A stretch of 50,080 nt of DNA, from assembly GCA_023261545.1 (NCBI GenBank), contig JAHFOS010000010.1, forward strand, positions 1 to 50,080. The letters run 5' to 3'. How positions within the stretch are numbered: the first letter of the stretch is position 1; every line of letters starts with the position of its first letter. A program made the position numbers and the translations under genes. Under the pieces are notes generated by a model. The model made no database searches and was not told where the DNA came from. It saw only the letters and a program-made list of their open reading frames with translations. Positions 42,371 through 50,080 of the stretch are shown in pieces. Source of the stretch: a bacterium. GTDB taxonomy: Bacteria > Planctomycetota > JADGBV01.

Positions 42371-42631
42371 TAAGGACTGGGGTTGGGAGGAGCCTATACC
42401 GGCAGGCAGGCTTTCCTGATAAGAAATAAATTTTTAGGCATAAGCGGGTCCGCATTTCTCCACTACACAAAACTAACTCGAGTTTTTGAAACCGACAGGG
42501 CTACCTATCGTCGTTGCCACCCTGGCCATACGAAGATAATGGGGGCCGGAAGTGGACCGTCTGGGTTGGCGACCCAACAGGCTTCCGCTAAATGTCTCTG
42601 GGCCGCAACGCTTACAGGAACCTGCGTATCC

Positions 42632-43789
42632 GTGAACTGGAGTGAGGCCGCACCTGCGCCGGCTGTCGGCGTTTCCGCTCTAAGCCGGGGTCCGCGTTGC
42701 CATTTCTTCGGCTATTACGGGATGAACCCCTGGGATCGGGAAGGGCGGCGGCACCTGGCCCTGGAGACGGGGTTCGACGGCCGAGTCCCCGCGGCGTCGG
42801 ACGCGGCGCTGGTCGGTTACATCGCGAGCGGCGGCGCCTTCACGTCCGTCGCCGCCACTTCAGCCTTTAATTTCCAGCAGGGCAGCATGCTGCACTGGAT
42901 TGAGGCCGGCCACGGCGAGGAGATCCTCTTCAACACCTGGTCGGAGGGCCGCGCCGTTTCCTGCGCCGTGGATCCCGCCACGGGCCGGCGGCGCATGCTC
43001 CAGCGGGCCGTCGCCGGGATTTGTCCGGGCCGACCTCTGGCCGTGGGATTGGATTATGCCCGGATGTACCATTGCCGGCCGGTGGTCGGTTACGCCAATA
43101 CCGCGTCGGGCCCGTTGGAAGAGCGTCCGCGCAAGGATGGCTTGTACCTCACCGACCTGCGCAGCGGCGAGAGCCGCTTGCGGATCTCCATCGCCGCGGT
43201 TTTGCGTTCCAACCCCCGGGGGCCTGATCAGGGATTGGCCTGGCTGAACCACCCTGTTTTCAGCCCCGACGGCCGGCGCCTGCTTTTCATCTGCCGGGTC
43301 AAAACCGCCAGCGAACGGCTCGACTCGCTGTGGTGCATCGGGACGGACGCTGGGGAGCTCCGCTGCCTCATCGGCTACGGCCAGCGCGTCTCGCATTTCA
43401 ATTGGTTGGACGATCAAAAGTTCATCGTGTCGTCGGAAGCCAAGGGCGCAATGGGATTCAAGCTCGGGGACGCCAAGACCGGAGAACTCGTGCCTTTTTG
43501 CAGCGGACTTTTCCCCAGCGACGGGCATTGCGCCGTCTCGCCGGACGGGCGTTTTATCGCCGGGGACACCTACCACAGCCAGCGCAAAGACCGGCGGGCC
43601 TTCCTTTTTCTCTACGACCTGGTGCGGGGGAAATTGCGCATCCTGGGCAGTTTTCATGCCAATACCGCTTACGCCGGTGACGTCCGCTGCGATCTGCACC
43701 CGCGCTGGTCGCCCGACGGCCAGACCCTCACCTTCGATTCCGTCCATGAGGGCAGTCGCCAGATCTACCGCTTCATGGACAAGCTCTAA
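42632..43789 (+). CDS. Beta-propeller (TolB/oligogalacturonate-lyase-like) protein
   Basis: 385 aa from GTG 42632; the start is uncertain (an ATG at 42539 and a longer frame from 42383 exist, but codon use upstream looks non-coding). Repeating four-stranded blades are visible by their 'FSPDGRRLLFIC', 'VSPDGRFIAGDTY' and 'WSPDGQTLTFDS' signatures, typical of TolB/WD40-like propellers. Near the N-terminus, 'RCHFFGYYGMNPWDREGRRHLA' residues are of the type seen in a family found with polysaccharide-degrading genes. No signal peptide at the chosen start. Possible oligosaccharide binding or lyase function; the reaction is unknown. Ends 4 bp into the convergent gene. Confidence 0.7.
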   Translation: MNWSEAAPAPAVGVSALSRGPRCHFFGYYGMNPWDREGRRHLALETGFDGRVPAASDAALVGYIASGGAFTSVAATSAFNFQQGSMLHWIEAGHGEEILFNTWSEGRAVSCAVDPATGRRRMLQRAVAGICPGRPLAVGLDYARMYHCRPVVGYANTASGPLEERPRKDGLYLTDLRSGESRLRISIAAVLRSNPRGPDQGLAWLNHPVFSPDGRRLLFICRVKTASERLDSLWCIGTDAGELRCLIGYGQRVSHFNWLDDQKFIVSSEAKGAMGFKLGDAKTGELVPFCSGLFPSDGHCAVSPDGRFIAGDTYHSQRKDRRAFLFLYDLVRGKLRILGSFHANTAYAGDVRCDLHPRWSPDGQTLTFDSVHEGSRQIYRFMDKL

Positions 43790-45579
43790 TTGGCGACGTA
43801 GGGATAGGCCTGGAGGCGATGGGAAAGCCGCAATCCGGGTTCGATATCCCAGACGGCTTCGAGCTCATCCCCGCGAGTCTGGAGGCTTGGGCCTTGGGAT
43901 GCGTCCGTCTGCGACCCGCCGAGGAACTCCAGGCCCGCGGCGAGGATCAAGGGAGGACTGGCGGTCAATTGGAACGGGCGCCGGGCCCCCTGATAGCAGA
44001 TGGCATCCACGTAAGCGCACCCCTCCCCACTCCCCAGCTCCCAAGCCACGGGAGCATCGGCAAAACGACCGGGTAGCGTGTGGATGAACGTGGAGCGGTA
44101 GCCGTCGCTGAGGCGGAACACGCCGGGCCTCAAGCGGGAGCCCTGCGCGCCCGGGGCGGTGATTTCAAAGCGCACGCGCAGGTCCGCGATTTCAAAGGTA
44201 TTGTTGGCGGGCCGATCCAGCAGCCAATGCCAATCGCCCAAATCGGCGTAGAAACCGAACGCGGCCAGCAGGCGCGGGCCCTTCTGGACGCTGCTGATGC
44301 GCCCGGAAGTGATGTCGCGCCCGTTTTTGAGCATGCGCACGCGCAGCACGCCGACGACATGGCCGGAACCGCGCCAGTACCCCAGCACGGCGCGAGCTTG
44401 CGGGCGCAGCGAATCCTCGCTGGCCGAACCCAGGCACGCCTCCTCGATCATCCAGGTCGTCCCGTAAACGGAGGCCGCGCCAGCGGTCCTGCGGATCAGG
44501 AGCTGCCGACGCTCTTGCGCGCGCGCTTCTTGAAACGCGCAACGCATTTCCGCGGGACAGGGGATGGGCACCGCCGTCATGTTGAGGGGCCCGGTCCAGA
44601 CCCCGGGAGCGCAGCCCGGCGGCACGGGGATGGGTAGATCCAGGCGCAGGGAAAGTTCCCCGGCCGTGATATCGTCAATCCGATCGGCGTAGGCGCGCGC
44701 ATGGGGCCCGGCCCACTGGTGGGTTCCCACGTGCCAGTGGTCGGCGATGACCTGCCAGGCCACCCGGCGCAGCCGCTCAGCACCCACGCGAATCTCAGGG
44801 TCGCTCACGAGATGCAGCATGCGCTCGCATTCCTGGAGCGCTACCATGGTGTACGGCGGGCTGTTGTACTCGACGAAGGTGCCGTGGTAGTCAACATGGC
44901 GCAGGATGTTGGCGAGCCGCAGGCGCCCGTAGTCCAGCAGCTTTGCGTCTCCGAGGGCTTCACCCGCGGCCGCCGTGACGCCGGCGCCCATGATGGCGAT
45001 ATTGGTGTAGCCGGGCTGGATGTTGCGACGGAAGATGCCCCAGGCCGCGTGACCGATGGCCGCGGCGACTTCCCGAGCCAGGGAGGCATCGAGGCGGTCC
45101 CGATTTTCAAGCAGGAACTCCAGCAGGCGACCGGCACAAAAGTCAGCCCAGTTCACGTCCGGATTCTCCATCGCCGGGATGGGTTCCTCCAAAGCATAGG
45201 GCCATACGCCGTACCAGGGACCCGTCGGGTCCGTGGCCTGCAGGGGCAAAACGGATCTCACGATTCCTTCGGCACGGCGCAGCGAGGCGGGATCGGCTCT
45301 GCGCATCAAGAGGACGGCATATTCCAGCGAGGGCACCGTCGGGTGAACCCATGCGTCGGTTTCCAGACGGGTGTGGTACCCAGGGCTGGTAAAGCGAATC
45401 CCCAGGAGGCGGGTCTGCGCGTCGTAACGGCCATCGCAATCCGCCAGGTGCTTGAGGCGCAGCGGATCGAGTTGGGGCAGGGGGAGAGTCAAGGAGATGT
45501 GAGGATAATGTCGCTCAAAGGCCGGCCTTGCATGAAACCGCGCTGCGCAGCCCAGGATACGCGCGCCAACGCTGAACAC
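43786..45579 (-). CDS. Unidentified 597-aa protein, heparinase II/III-like layout
   Basis: 597 aa from GTG 45579, without clear Shine-Dalgarno, so the N-terminus is provisional. The first ~330 residues are helix-rich with Trp/Tyr/His-bearing loops ('QPGYTNIAIMGAGVTAAAGE', 'VDYHGTFVEYNSPPYTMVAL', 'WHVGTHQWAGPHARAY'), the style of an (alpha/alpha) toroid. The rest ('ADLGDWHWLLDRPANNTFE', 'LRVRFEITAPG') is beta-rich. This two-part layout is that of polysaccharide lyases such as heparinase II/III, and conserved Tyr/His in the loops could be catalytic, but I recognise no specific family. No signal peptide seen. Next to the propeller gene (convergent overlap), hinting at a shared polysaccharide substrate. 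Confidence 0.6.
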   Translation of the reverse strand: MFSVGARILGCAARFHARPAFERHYPHISLTLPLPQLDPLRLKHLADCDGRYDAQTRLLGIRFTSPGYHTRLETDAWVHPTVPSLEYAVLLMRRADPASLRRAEGIVRSVLPLQATDPTGPWYGVWPYALEEPIPAMENPDVNWADFCAGRLLEFLLENRDRLDASLAREVAAAIGHAAWGIFRRNIQPGYTNIAIMGAGVTAAAGEALGDAKLLDYGRLRLANILRHVDYHGTFVEYNSPPYTMVALQECERMLHLVSDPEIRVGAERLRRVAWQVIADHWHVGTHQWAGPHARAYADRIDDITAGELSLRLDLPIPVPPGCAPGVWTGPLNMTAVPIPCPAEMRCAFQEARAQERRQLLIRRTAGAASVYGTTWMIEEACLGSASEDSLRPQARAVLGYWRGSGHVVGVLRVRMLKNGRDITSGRISSVQKGPRLLAAFGFYADLGDWHWLLDRPANNTFEIADLRVRFEITAPGAQGSRLRPGVFRLSDGYRSTFIHTLPGRFADAPVAWELGSGEGCAYVDAICYQGARRPFQLTASPPLILAAGLEFLGGSQTDASQGPSLQTRGDELEAVWDIEPGLRLSHRLQAYPYVAN

Positions 45580-45605
45580 AAGAGAGGCTGATTCATGTCA
45601 AGGCT

Positions 45606-45635
45606 CGCGATCTGCCGCGCACGAGCAGCCGCGAA
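45606..45635. promoter_or_regulatory. Inverted repeat upstream of the sigma-54 promoter
   Basis: Imperfect dyad TCGCG-at-CTGC ... GCAG-c-CGCGA, spanning 30 bp and lying ~105-130 bp before the sigma-54 -24 box. That is the usual range for an enhancer-binding-protein site. It also sits just upstream of the divergent 597-aa gene. No known consensus is matched. Confidence 0.25.
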
Positions 45636-45736
45636 GATAATGCGCGTGACAAGCTTCCAAGGGGAATGGCGGGTCAATCCGACACACCCTGCGGCCTGGT
45701 TGCTCGGAAGGCCCTGAGTTTTCTGAGCTTACGCGA

Positions 45737-45752
45737 TGGCACGATGATTGCT
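45737..45752 (+). promoter_or_regulatory. Sigma-54 (RpoN) -24/-12 promoter of hsp20
   Basis: TGGCACGATGATTGCT fits the sigma-54 consensus TGGCACG-N4-TTGCW at every fixed position; GG is at 45738-45739 and GC at 45750-45751, the exact 12-bp step. Transcription would begin near 45763, giving a ~32-nt leader that holds the Shine-Dalgarno GGGAGG (45782-45787). Sigma-54 transcription needs an ATP-dependent activator; none is encoded in the window. Confidence 0.75.
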
Positions 45753-45794
45753 TTTTAGCTTTCATCAGCAACCTTTTTTTATGGGAGGTCCGAC

Positions 45795-46217
45795 ATGACC
45801 AGTCATCTGACATTGTTCAGCCCGTTGCGGGACGTGGTCCTGCGCGATTTTTTCGGCGAGGTTGCCTCCAGTGGGGAGTGGGCGCCGAAGATTGATTTCA
45901 GTGAGAACGATGCCCACTACCTCATCGAGGCGGATTTGCCCGGCCTCAAGAAGGAGGAAATCAAAGTCAGTTTCGAGGATGACGTGCTCACGCTCTCGGG
46001 CGAGAAGGCGCGGGAATCCGAGGAGAAGAACGTCAGCTTCCATCGCGTGGAGCGCACCTACGGGCGCTTTTCACGCAGCATCCAACTCGACAAGGATGTG
46101 GTGGCGGACGGCATTCAGGCGTCCTTCAAGGATGGCGTCCTCAAAATTGAGGTTCCCAAGGCCGTAAAAACTCAAGCACGGGAAATCGCCATCGGCGCGG
46201 GAAAGGAGGCGTCGTAA
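45795..46217 (+). CDS. Small heat shock protein, Hsp20 family
   Basis: 140 aa ATP-independent holdase. The alpha-crystallin domain covers ~28-125: 'PKIDFSENDAHYLIEADLPG' begins it, 'VLTLSGEKARESEEKNVSFHR' forms the dimerisation loop region, and 'ASFKDGVLKIEVPK' is the signature end. An 'EIAI' I-x-I motif near the C-terminus would mediate oligomer assembly. GGGAGG lies 7 nt before the ATG. Expression is probably sigma-54 driven (45737-45752); no CIRCE element (TTAGCACTC dyad) or sigma-32 box is seen. Confidence 0.93.
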   Translation: MTSHLTLFSPLRDVVLRDFFGEVASSGEWAPKIDFSENDAHYLIEADLPGLKKEEIKVSFEDDVLTLSGEKARESEEKNVSFHRVERTYGRFSRSIQLDKDVVADGIQASFKDGVLKIEVPKAVKTQAREIAIGAGKEAS

Positions 46218-46392
46218 GGCCATCCCATGCGTGACGGGGTGGCGTTTCGGTTTTCCAAATCAGGAGATCCGGGAGTCCGGTCAGCGGCCTCCCGGACCTT
46301 CCCTCTGGCGCAGGCTTGCCCCGGATCTTGTTTCGCTAAACTTGCGGCCGTTTCCTGTTGCCAATTTTCCCCCGGACAGAGGAGCGCGCCCC

Positions 46393-47037
46393 ATGAGCCG
46401 ATTTCTTTTTAAAAACGGCGAGACGGTCCTTTTTATCGGGGACAGCATCACGGACTGCGGAAGACGGGCGCAGTTTGCCCCGTTGGGTGACGGTTACGTC
46501 AAACTGGCCACCGATCTCATCACGGCGCGCTATCCCGAACGTGGCATCCGCTTCATCAACAAGGGCATCAGCGGCAACACCGTGCGCGATCTGTTCAACC
46601 GCTGGGAGGATGACGTCGTCCGGCAGCGCCCCGACTGGCTTTCCATCAAAATCGGCATCAACGACCTGCATCGCAACCTGTCCAAGACCCCGGATGCGGT
46701 GACGCCGCGGCAGTACGCGGAGCTGTACCGGGGCATCCTGGAGGCAGCGCGCAAGAAGACCCGCGCCAAGTTGATCCTCATCGATCCCTTCTATATCAGC
46801 CAGGACCGTGCGCCGGGAAGCTGGCGCCATTCGGTGCTGGAACTCCTGCCCAAGTACCTGGCCGTGGCGCACAAGCTGGCGCGTGAATTCCGGACGCTCC
46901 ACGTGCGCACCCACGAGGCCTACCAAAGGCACCTGCGCCACCGCGACGCCGACCAGTTTTGCCCGGAACCCGTGCACCCCAACGTGAGCGGCCACATCAT
47001 CATCGCCCACGAATTCCTGCGCGTCGTGGGATGGTGA
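46393..47037 (+). CDS. SGNH/GDSL-type hydrolase (esterase)
   Basis: 214 aa from ATG 46393, preceded by GAGGAG at 46379-46384; the frame is open further upstream but without coding character. Blocks: 'FIGDSITDC' (nucleophile S18), 'NKGISGNTV' (oxyanion Gly), 'KIGINDLHRN' (oxyanion Asn), and 'EPVHPNVSGH' with catalytic H195. The residue usually Asp in DxxH is Glu (E192) here. Such short SGNH enzymes often remove acetyl or other acyl groups from sugars, which would suit the adjacent rhamnosidase. No signal peptide. 48 bp before the GH78 gene, likely an operon. Confidence 0.88.
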   Translation: MSRFLFKNGETVLFIGDSITDCGRRAQFAPLGDGYVKLATDLITARYPERGIRFINKGISGNTVRDLFNRWEDDVVRQRPDWLSIKIGINDLHRNLSKTPDAVTPRQYAELYRGILEAARKKTRAKLILIDPFYISQDRAPGSWRHSVLELLPKYLAVAHKLAREFRTLHVRTHEAYQRHLRHRDADQFCPEPVHPNVSGHIIIAHEFLRVVGW

Positions 47038-47085
47038 TCCGTCCGGCGCGCCGTTTTTTTGGATTAAAAAACTCAGGGAGCCTGG

Positions 47086-49350
47086 ATGAGTCCGCGGCGT
47101 GACGATCTCGTGGGCGCGCATTGGATCGGGCGCGGGAAAGACACGCTGTTGGCGTGGAACTCAAAGTTTTCGCCGTCCCCGCTGCTGCGCTTGGAATTCA
47201 AGATCGCGGGCCGCGTGGCGCGCGCGCGCCTGCACGTCTGCGGCCTCGGTTATCACGAAGCCCGCATCAACGGCCAAAAAGTGGGGTCGGGGGTCCTCGA
47301 TCCCGTCGTCACGCATTACGACCGGCGCGTGCGCTATCTCACTCACGACGTCGGAGCCCTGCTGCGCCCCGGAGAAAACGCCCTGGGCGTCATTCTCGGC
47401 AACGGCTGGTACAACTGCGCCACCGAAGACGTGTGGCACTTCGACAAGGCGTCATGGCGCGATCTGCCCAAACTTGCGGCCAAGCTCGACATCGCCCTTG
47501 AAGACGGAATGGGGCTGACCTTCATCAGCGACAGCGCCTGGCGCACGAGCGAGGGGCCGCTGGTGCGCGATCAACTGCGCAACGGCGAGGAATACGACGC
47601 GCGGCGCGAGCAGACGGGATGGGATGGCCCCGGTTTCAACGCCGCGGGCTGGGAGCCGGCGCGGATTGTGCCGGGCCCCGGCGGAGTCCTGGAACCGCAA
47701 CTCGGCCCCTCCTGCCGGGTCGCCGAGACCTTGGCGGCGGTCACAACCACCCACCTGGGCGCGGCGGGGACGATCTTCGATTTCGGCCGCAATATCGCCG
47801 GCTGGGCGCGGCTGCGGGTCCAGGCCAAGGCTGGGACGGTTATCACCCTGCGCTACGCGGAGAAACGATTGCCCGCAGGCGGCATTGACCAAGGCAACAT
47901 CTCAGGCTTCATCAAATCCGGCGAGTGCCAGTGTGATCGCTACACCTGCAAGGGTGGCGGCGAAGAAATTTGGGAGCCGCGCTTCACCTACCATGGGTTT
48001 CAATACGTGCAGTTGAGCGGGCTGGAGGGACCGGCGCCTAGGGAAACGCTGGAAGCCCGCGTCGTGCGCAGCGATTTTGAGGGCGTCGGGTCCTTCCGCT
48101 GTTCGGACATGGCCTTGAATCGCCTCTACGAGCTCACGCGAGAAAGCTATCTCAGCAATTTCGTCGGCATCCCCACGGACTGCCCGCACCGCGAAAAGAA
48201 CGGCTGGACGGGCGATGCGCAACTGGCCGCCGAGTTCGGGCTCCTGAACTTCGACGCCTACGATGCCTACAGCCCATGGCTCGACAGCATGGCCGACGCG
48301 CAGCGCCCCAGCGGGCAATTCCCCGGCATCGTGCCGAGCACGGGCTGGGGCTACAACTGGGGCAGCGGGCCGGCCTGGGACGCGGCTTTCCTGGTTATTC
48401 CCTGGCTCGGCTATCTCTATGCGGGACGCCGGGACATGATCGAACGTCACTTCGATAATATGCGCCGCTATATGGATTTCTGCGCGAGCATGGCGCGGGA
48501 GCAATTGCTGGAGTTCGGACTCGGCGACTGGTGCCATCCCGACTCCGCCAGGATGGCGCCCGCCCGCCTCACCTCGACGGGCTACTACCACCGGTTCGCG
48601 ACGCTGATGGCGCGCTTCGCCGCGCTGCTCGGCCGTCGCGAGGACGCGACGGCTTATCAACGGCTCGCCGCCGCCATCAAGGCGGCTTTCAATCGCTCTT
48701 TCTACAAAGGCGAGGGAAACTACGCCGGCGGGGAGCTGACTTCTCTGGGCTGCGCCCTGTATTTCGGGCTCTGCGAGGAAGACCAGGTCAGCGCCGTGGC
48801 GCAAAGGTTGGCCGAGTCCGTCGCGTCAGGAGCCTACAAGGCCGACTTCGGCATCCTCGGCGCTCAGTTCGTGCCGCGCGCCCTCGCCCTGCACGGCCAC
48901 GCGGACACGGCCTACCGCCTGTTGACGCAGCGGGAATGCCCCGGCTGGCTGCACTGGCTCGACATGGGCGCCACCAGCCTGTGGGAGGACTGGAAGGGCG
49001 AGAACTCGCGCAACCACATCATGTTCGGGGACATCTCGGCCTGGATGGTGAACTTCCTGGCGGGAATCCAGCCCGACCCCGAAGCGCCGGGTTTCGCACG
49101 CGTTCGCTTTGTCCCGAACTTCGTGGCGGGCCTGGACGCGGCTCAAGCCGAACACCGCTCGGCCCAGGGTTGGATCCGCTCCGCCTGGCGGCGCGAAGCC
49201 GGAGGCGTGGAATTACGGCTTGAGATCCCCCAGGGCTGCACCGGTGCCTTGGAGCTTCCCGCCGGCTGGCAAGCCCAGGGAACCCCAGCGCGCCTGGCCC
49301 CGGGACGACACGAGTTGCTTCTTCGTCACGGGTCAAAGTTCGCGATGTGA
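47086..49350 (+). CDS. Alpha-L-rhamnosidase (GH78)
   Basis: 754 aa. Releases terminal alpha-L-rhamnose by inversion. The N-terminal lectin-like domain has 'RLHVCGLGYHEARINGQKVG' and 'GVILGNGWYN'; a central beta domain carries 'IFDFGRNIAGWARLRV' and 'FTYHGFQYVQLSGLEG'. In the (alpha/alpha)6 barrel, 'DCPHREKNGWTGDAQ' gives D365, E370 (general acid) and D377, with the same spacing as Bacillus RhaB D567/E572/D579. E634 in 'SLWEDWKG' is the likely general base. No signal peptide, so cytoplasmic and acting on imported oligosaccharides. Shine-Dalgarno AGGGAG lies upstream of the ATG. Confidence 0.94.
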   Translation: MSPRRDDLVGAHWIGRGKDTLLAWNSKFSPSPLLRLEFKIAGRVARARLHVCGLGYHEARINGQKVGSGVLDPVVTHYDRRVRYLTHDVGALLRPGENALGVILGNGWYNCATEDVWHFDKASWRDLPKLAAKLDIALEDGMGLTFISDSAWRTSEGPLVRDQLRNGEEYDARREQTGWDGPGFNAAGWEPARIVPGPGGVLEPQLGPSCRVAETLAAVTTTHLGAAGTIFDFGRNIAGWARLRVQAKAGTVITLRYAEKRLPAGGIDQGNISGFIKSGECQCDRYTCKGGGEEIWEPRFTYHGFQYVQLSGLEGPAPRETLEARVVRSDFEGVGSFRCSDMALNRLYELTRESYLSNFVGIPTDCPHREKNGWTGDAQLAAEFGLLNFDAYDAYSPWLDSMADAQRPSGQFPGIVPSTGWGYNWGSGPAWDAAFLVIPWLGYLYAGRRDMIERHFDNMRRYMDFCASMAREQLLEFGLGDWCHPDSARMAPARLTSTGYYHRFATLMARFAALLGRREDATAYQRLAAAIKAAFNRSFYKGEGNYAGGELTSLGCALYFGLCEEDQVSAVAQRLAESVASGAYKADFGILGAQFVPRALALHGHADTAYRLLTQRECPGWLHWLDMGATSLWEDWKGENSRNHIMFGDISAWMVNFLAGIQPDPEAPGFARVRFVPNFVAGLDAAQAEHRSAQGWIRSAWRREAGGVELRLEIPQGCTGALELPAGWQAQGTPARLAPGRHELLLRHGSKFAM

Positions 49351-49563
49351 CACAGGGCTACGCCCCTCATCCCCACGGAGACGCCTCGAGGCCGCCCGCT
49401 CCCTGGGCGGCAACTCTAGGATTCAAAGGTTGGAGAGCCGGGCCTCCTCAAAGCGGTGCCGCCGCCGGTTGCGAGGATCTGCCGGCCCTGAGAATGCCGC
49501 CGTGGGTGGAGTGGCCCGTGTGGGTGCTGAAGTTGGCCCAGCGGCAGCACGAAAGGAGCAGAC

Positions 49564-50080
49564 ATGGCTATTTTTGGACCCATCGAAGAGATCGCCCGGC
49601 TGGATTTCGGCTTTCCCAACGCCGCCAAGGGATTCCAGTATTTGCGGAGCGGACTGGATAACTTGATGGCCAGCAAGGAAAAGGAATATTTCGAAAAGGT
49701 GGAGATCGACGGCAACGACGTGTACGCCGTTGACCAAATCTACCCAACCAAGCCGCTCAAGCAGGCGAAGGTCGAGGCGCACCAGACCTACATTGATTTG
49801 CAGTATGTGGCCGAGGGCGAGGAGGTCGTGCTGCTGTTGCCGCTCGCCGGGCTGACGGTGGTGGAGCCCTACGACAAGGATCGCGACGTGGCCTTTTACG
49901 GGCCGGGGGAAGGCTCGACCCTGTTGTTGCGGCCGGGTCTCGTGGCTGTTTTTTTTCCCTGGGACGGCCATGCTCCGGGACTGCGCCACCGGCGCAAAAC
50001 GCTGGTGCGCAAGTCCGTCGTCAAGGTGCGCGTGCCGCGGCCGGCCAGCACCGCGCCGGAAGTCCCGCCGGGGGCGGAGC
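49564..50080 (+). CDS. YhcH/YjgK/YiaL (TabA) family protein, 3' partial
   Basis: 172 codons seen; the frame is open at the window edge, so the C-terminus is missing. AAAGGAG at 49552-49558 supports the ATG. Cupin-like fold with 'VEAHQTYIDLQYVAEGEEVV' holding the conserved E-x-H metal-binding region, 'YDKDRDVAFYGPGEG' and 'VAVFFPWDGHAPGL' with the second conserved His. Family members act on sugars (sialic-acid or gulonate/arabinose-related isomerases and anomerases) or affect biofilm (TabA). The visible part already equals the usual ~150-aa length, so a Pro-rich tail is an extension. It probably belongs to the sugar-use group begun at 46393. Confidence 0.85.
   Translation, partial: MAIFGPIEEIARLDFGFPNAAKGFQYLRSGLDNLMASKEKEYFEKVEIDGNDVYAVDQIYPTKPLKQAKVEAHQTYIDLQYVAEGEEVVLLLPLAGLTVVEPYDKDRDVAFYGPGEGSTLLLRPGLVAVFFPWDGHAPGLRHRRKTLVRKSVVKVRVPRPASTAPEVPPGAE

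Noticed and set aside
42383-42631. N-terminal extension of the propeller protein from ATG 42383
   Set aside because: Codon use is mixed and AT-richer, the sequence shows no domain or signal peptide, and the conserved part begins after 42650.
47044-47060. CGGCGCGCCG palindrome followed by seven T after the SGNH gene
   Set aside because: The palindrome has no room for a loop (at most 4 bp with a 2-nt loop), so it is a poor terminator, and the GH78 gene follows at once.
1-50080. CRISPR arrays, tRNA/rRNA genes, integrases, transposases, riboswitches
   Set aside because: No regularly spaced repeats, cloverleaf sequences, rRNA motifs, recombinase signatures or known riboswitch cores were found by eye on either strand; a tRNAscan or Infernal run would be needed to exclude weak cases.

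Overview
The window is a GC-rich bacterial chromosome segment coding on both strands, with no rRNA, tRNA, phage genes, insertion sequence or CRISPR array that I could find. The mix of polysaccharide-acting enzymes (GH36-like, GH78, SGNH hydrolase, YhcH), a plant-type UDP-sugar pyrophosphorylase, a sigma-54 promoter on an Hsp20 gene and a caa3/aa3-type oxidase fits a member of the PVC group (Verrucomicrobiota, Kiritimatiellota or Lentisphaerota). That assignment is an inference from gene content; no marker gene was aligned.

1-1185 is the end of a clan GH-D glycosidase. 1201-22201, all on the minus strand, is a heavy-metal efflux island. Read in the direction of transcription it starts at a good sigma-70-type promoter (22221-22248) and encodes a Cys-rich exported protein, cusC-like/cusB/cusA, then a second outer-membrane factor, a tandem double adaptor, a second RND pump and an HMBD protein, nearly all with overlapping or abutting ends. 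After a hairpin come dmeF (CDF exporter), a small exported protein and a third system, czcC/czcB/czcA. That is three tripartite RND pumps plus one CDF pump with no local regulator.

22321-25451 holds a half-size GDT1/UPF0016 membrane protein and a two-gene minus-strand unit: a 613-aa protein I cannot identify, coupled to a YhcC-type radical SAM enzyme. 25654-32369 is respiratory: a diheme cytochrome c, a REP-type inverted repeat pair, an unlisted 40-aa membrane peptide, then coxB-coxA-coxC-subunit IV-subunit III paralogue-small Cys protein-hemN. CoxA keeps the D-channel and all haem/copper ligands but lacks the K-channel lysine.

32404-35460 is a radical SAM group: a SPASM-type enzyme, a possible 42-aa peptide, and a B12-binding radical SAM enzyme in clearly AT-richer DNA (likely acquired). 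35669-40538 is a housekeeping operon (rdgB, lytic transglycosylase, dnaE) whose end overlaps a convergent plant-like UDP-sugar pyrophosphorylase (40520-42313). 42632-50080 is again carbohydrate-related: a beta-propeller, an unidentified 597-aa protein, Hsp20 behind a near-perfect sigma-54 promoter, an SGNH hydrolase, a GH78 alpha-L-rhamnosidase and a YhcH/TabA protein cut by the window end.

The most unusual items are the tandem-fused RND adaptor, the CoxA without its K-channel lysine, the SPASM/peptide/B12 radical SAM cluster, and the sigma-54 promoter on hsp20.
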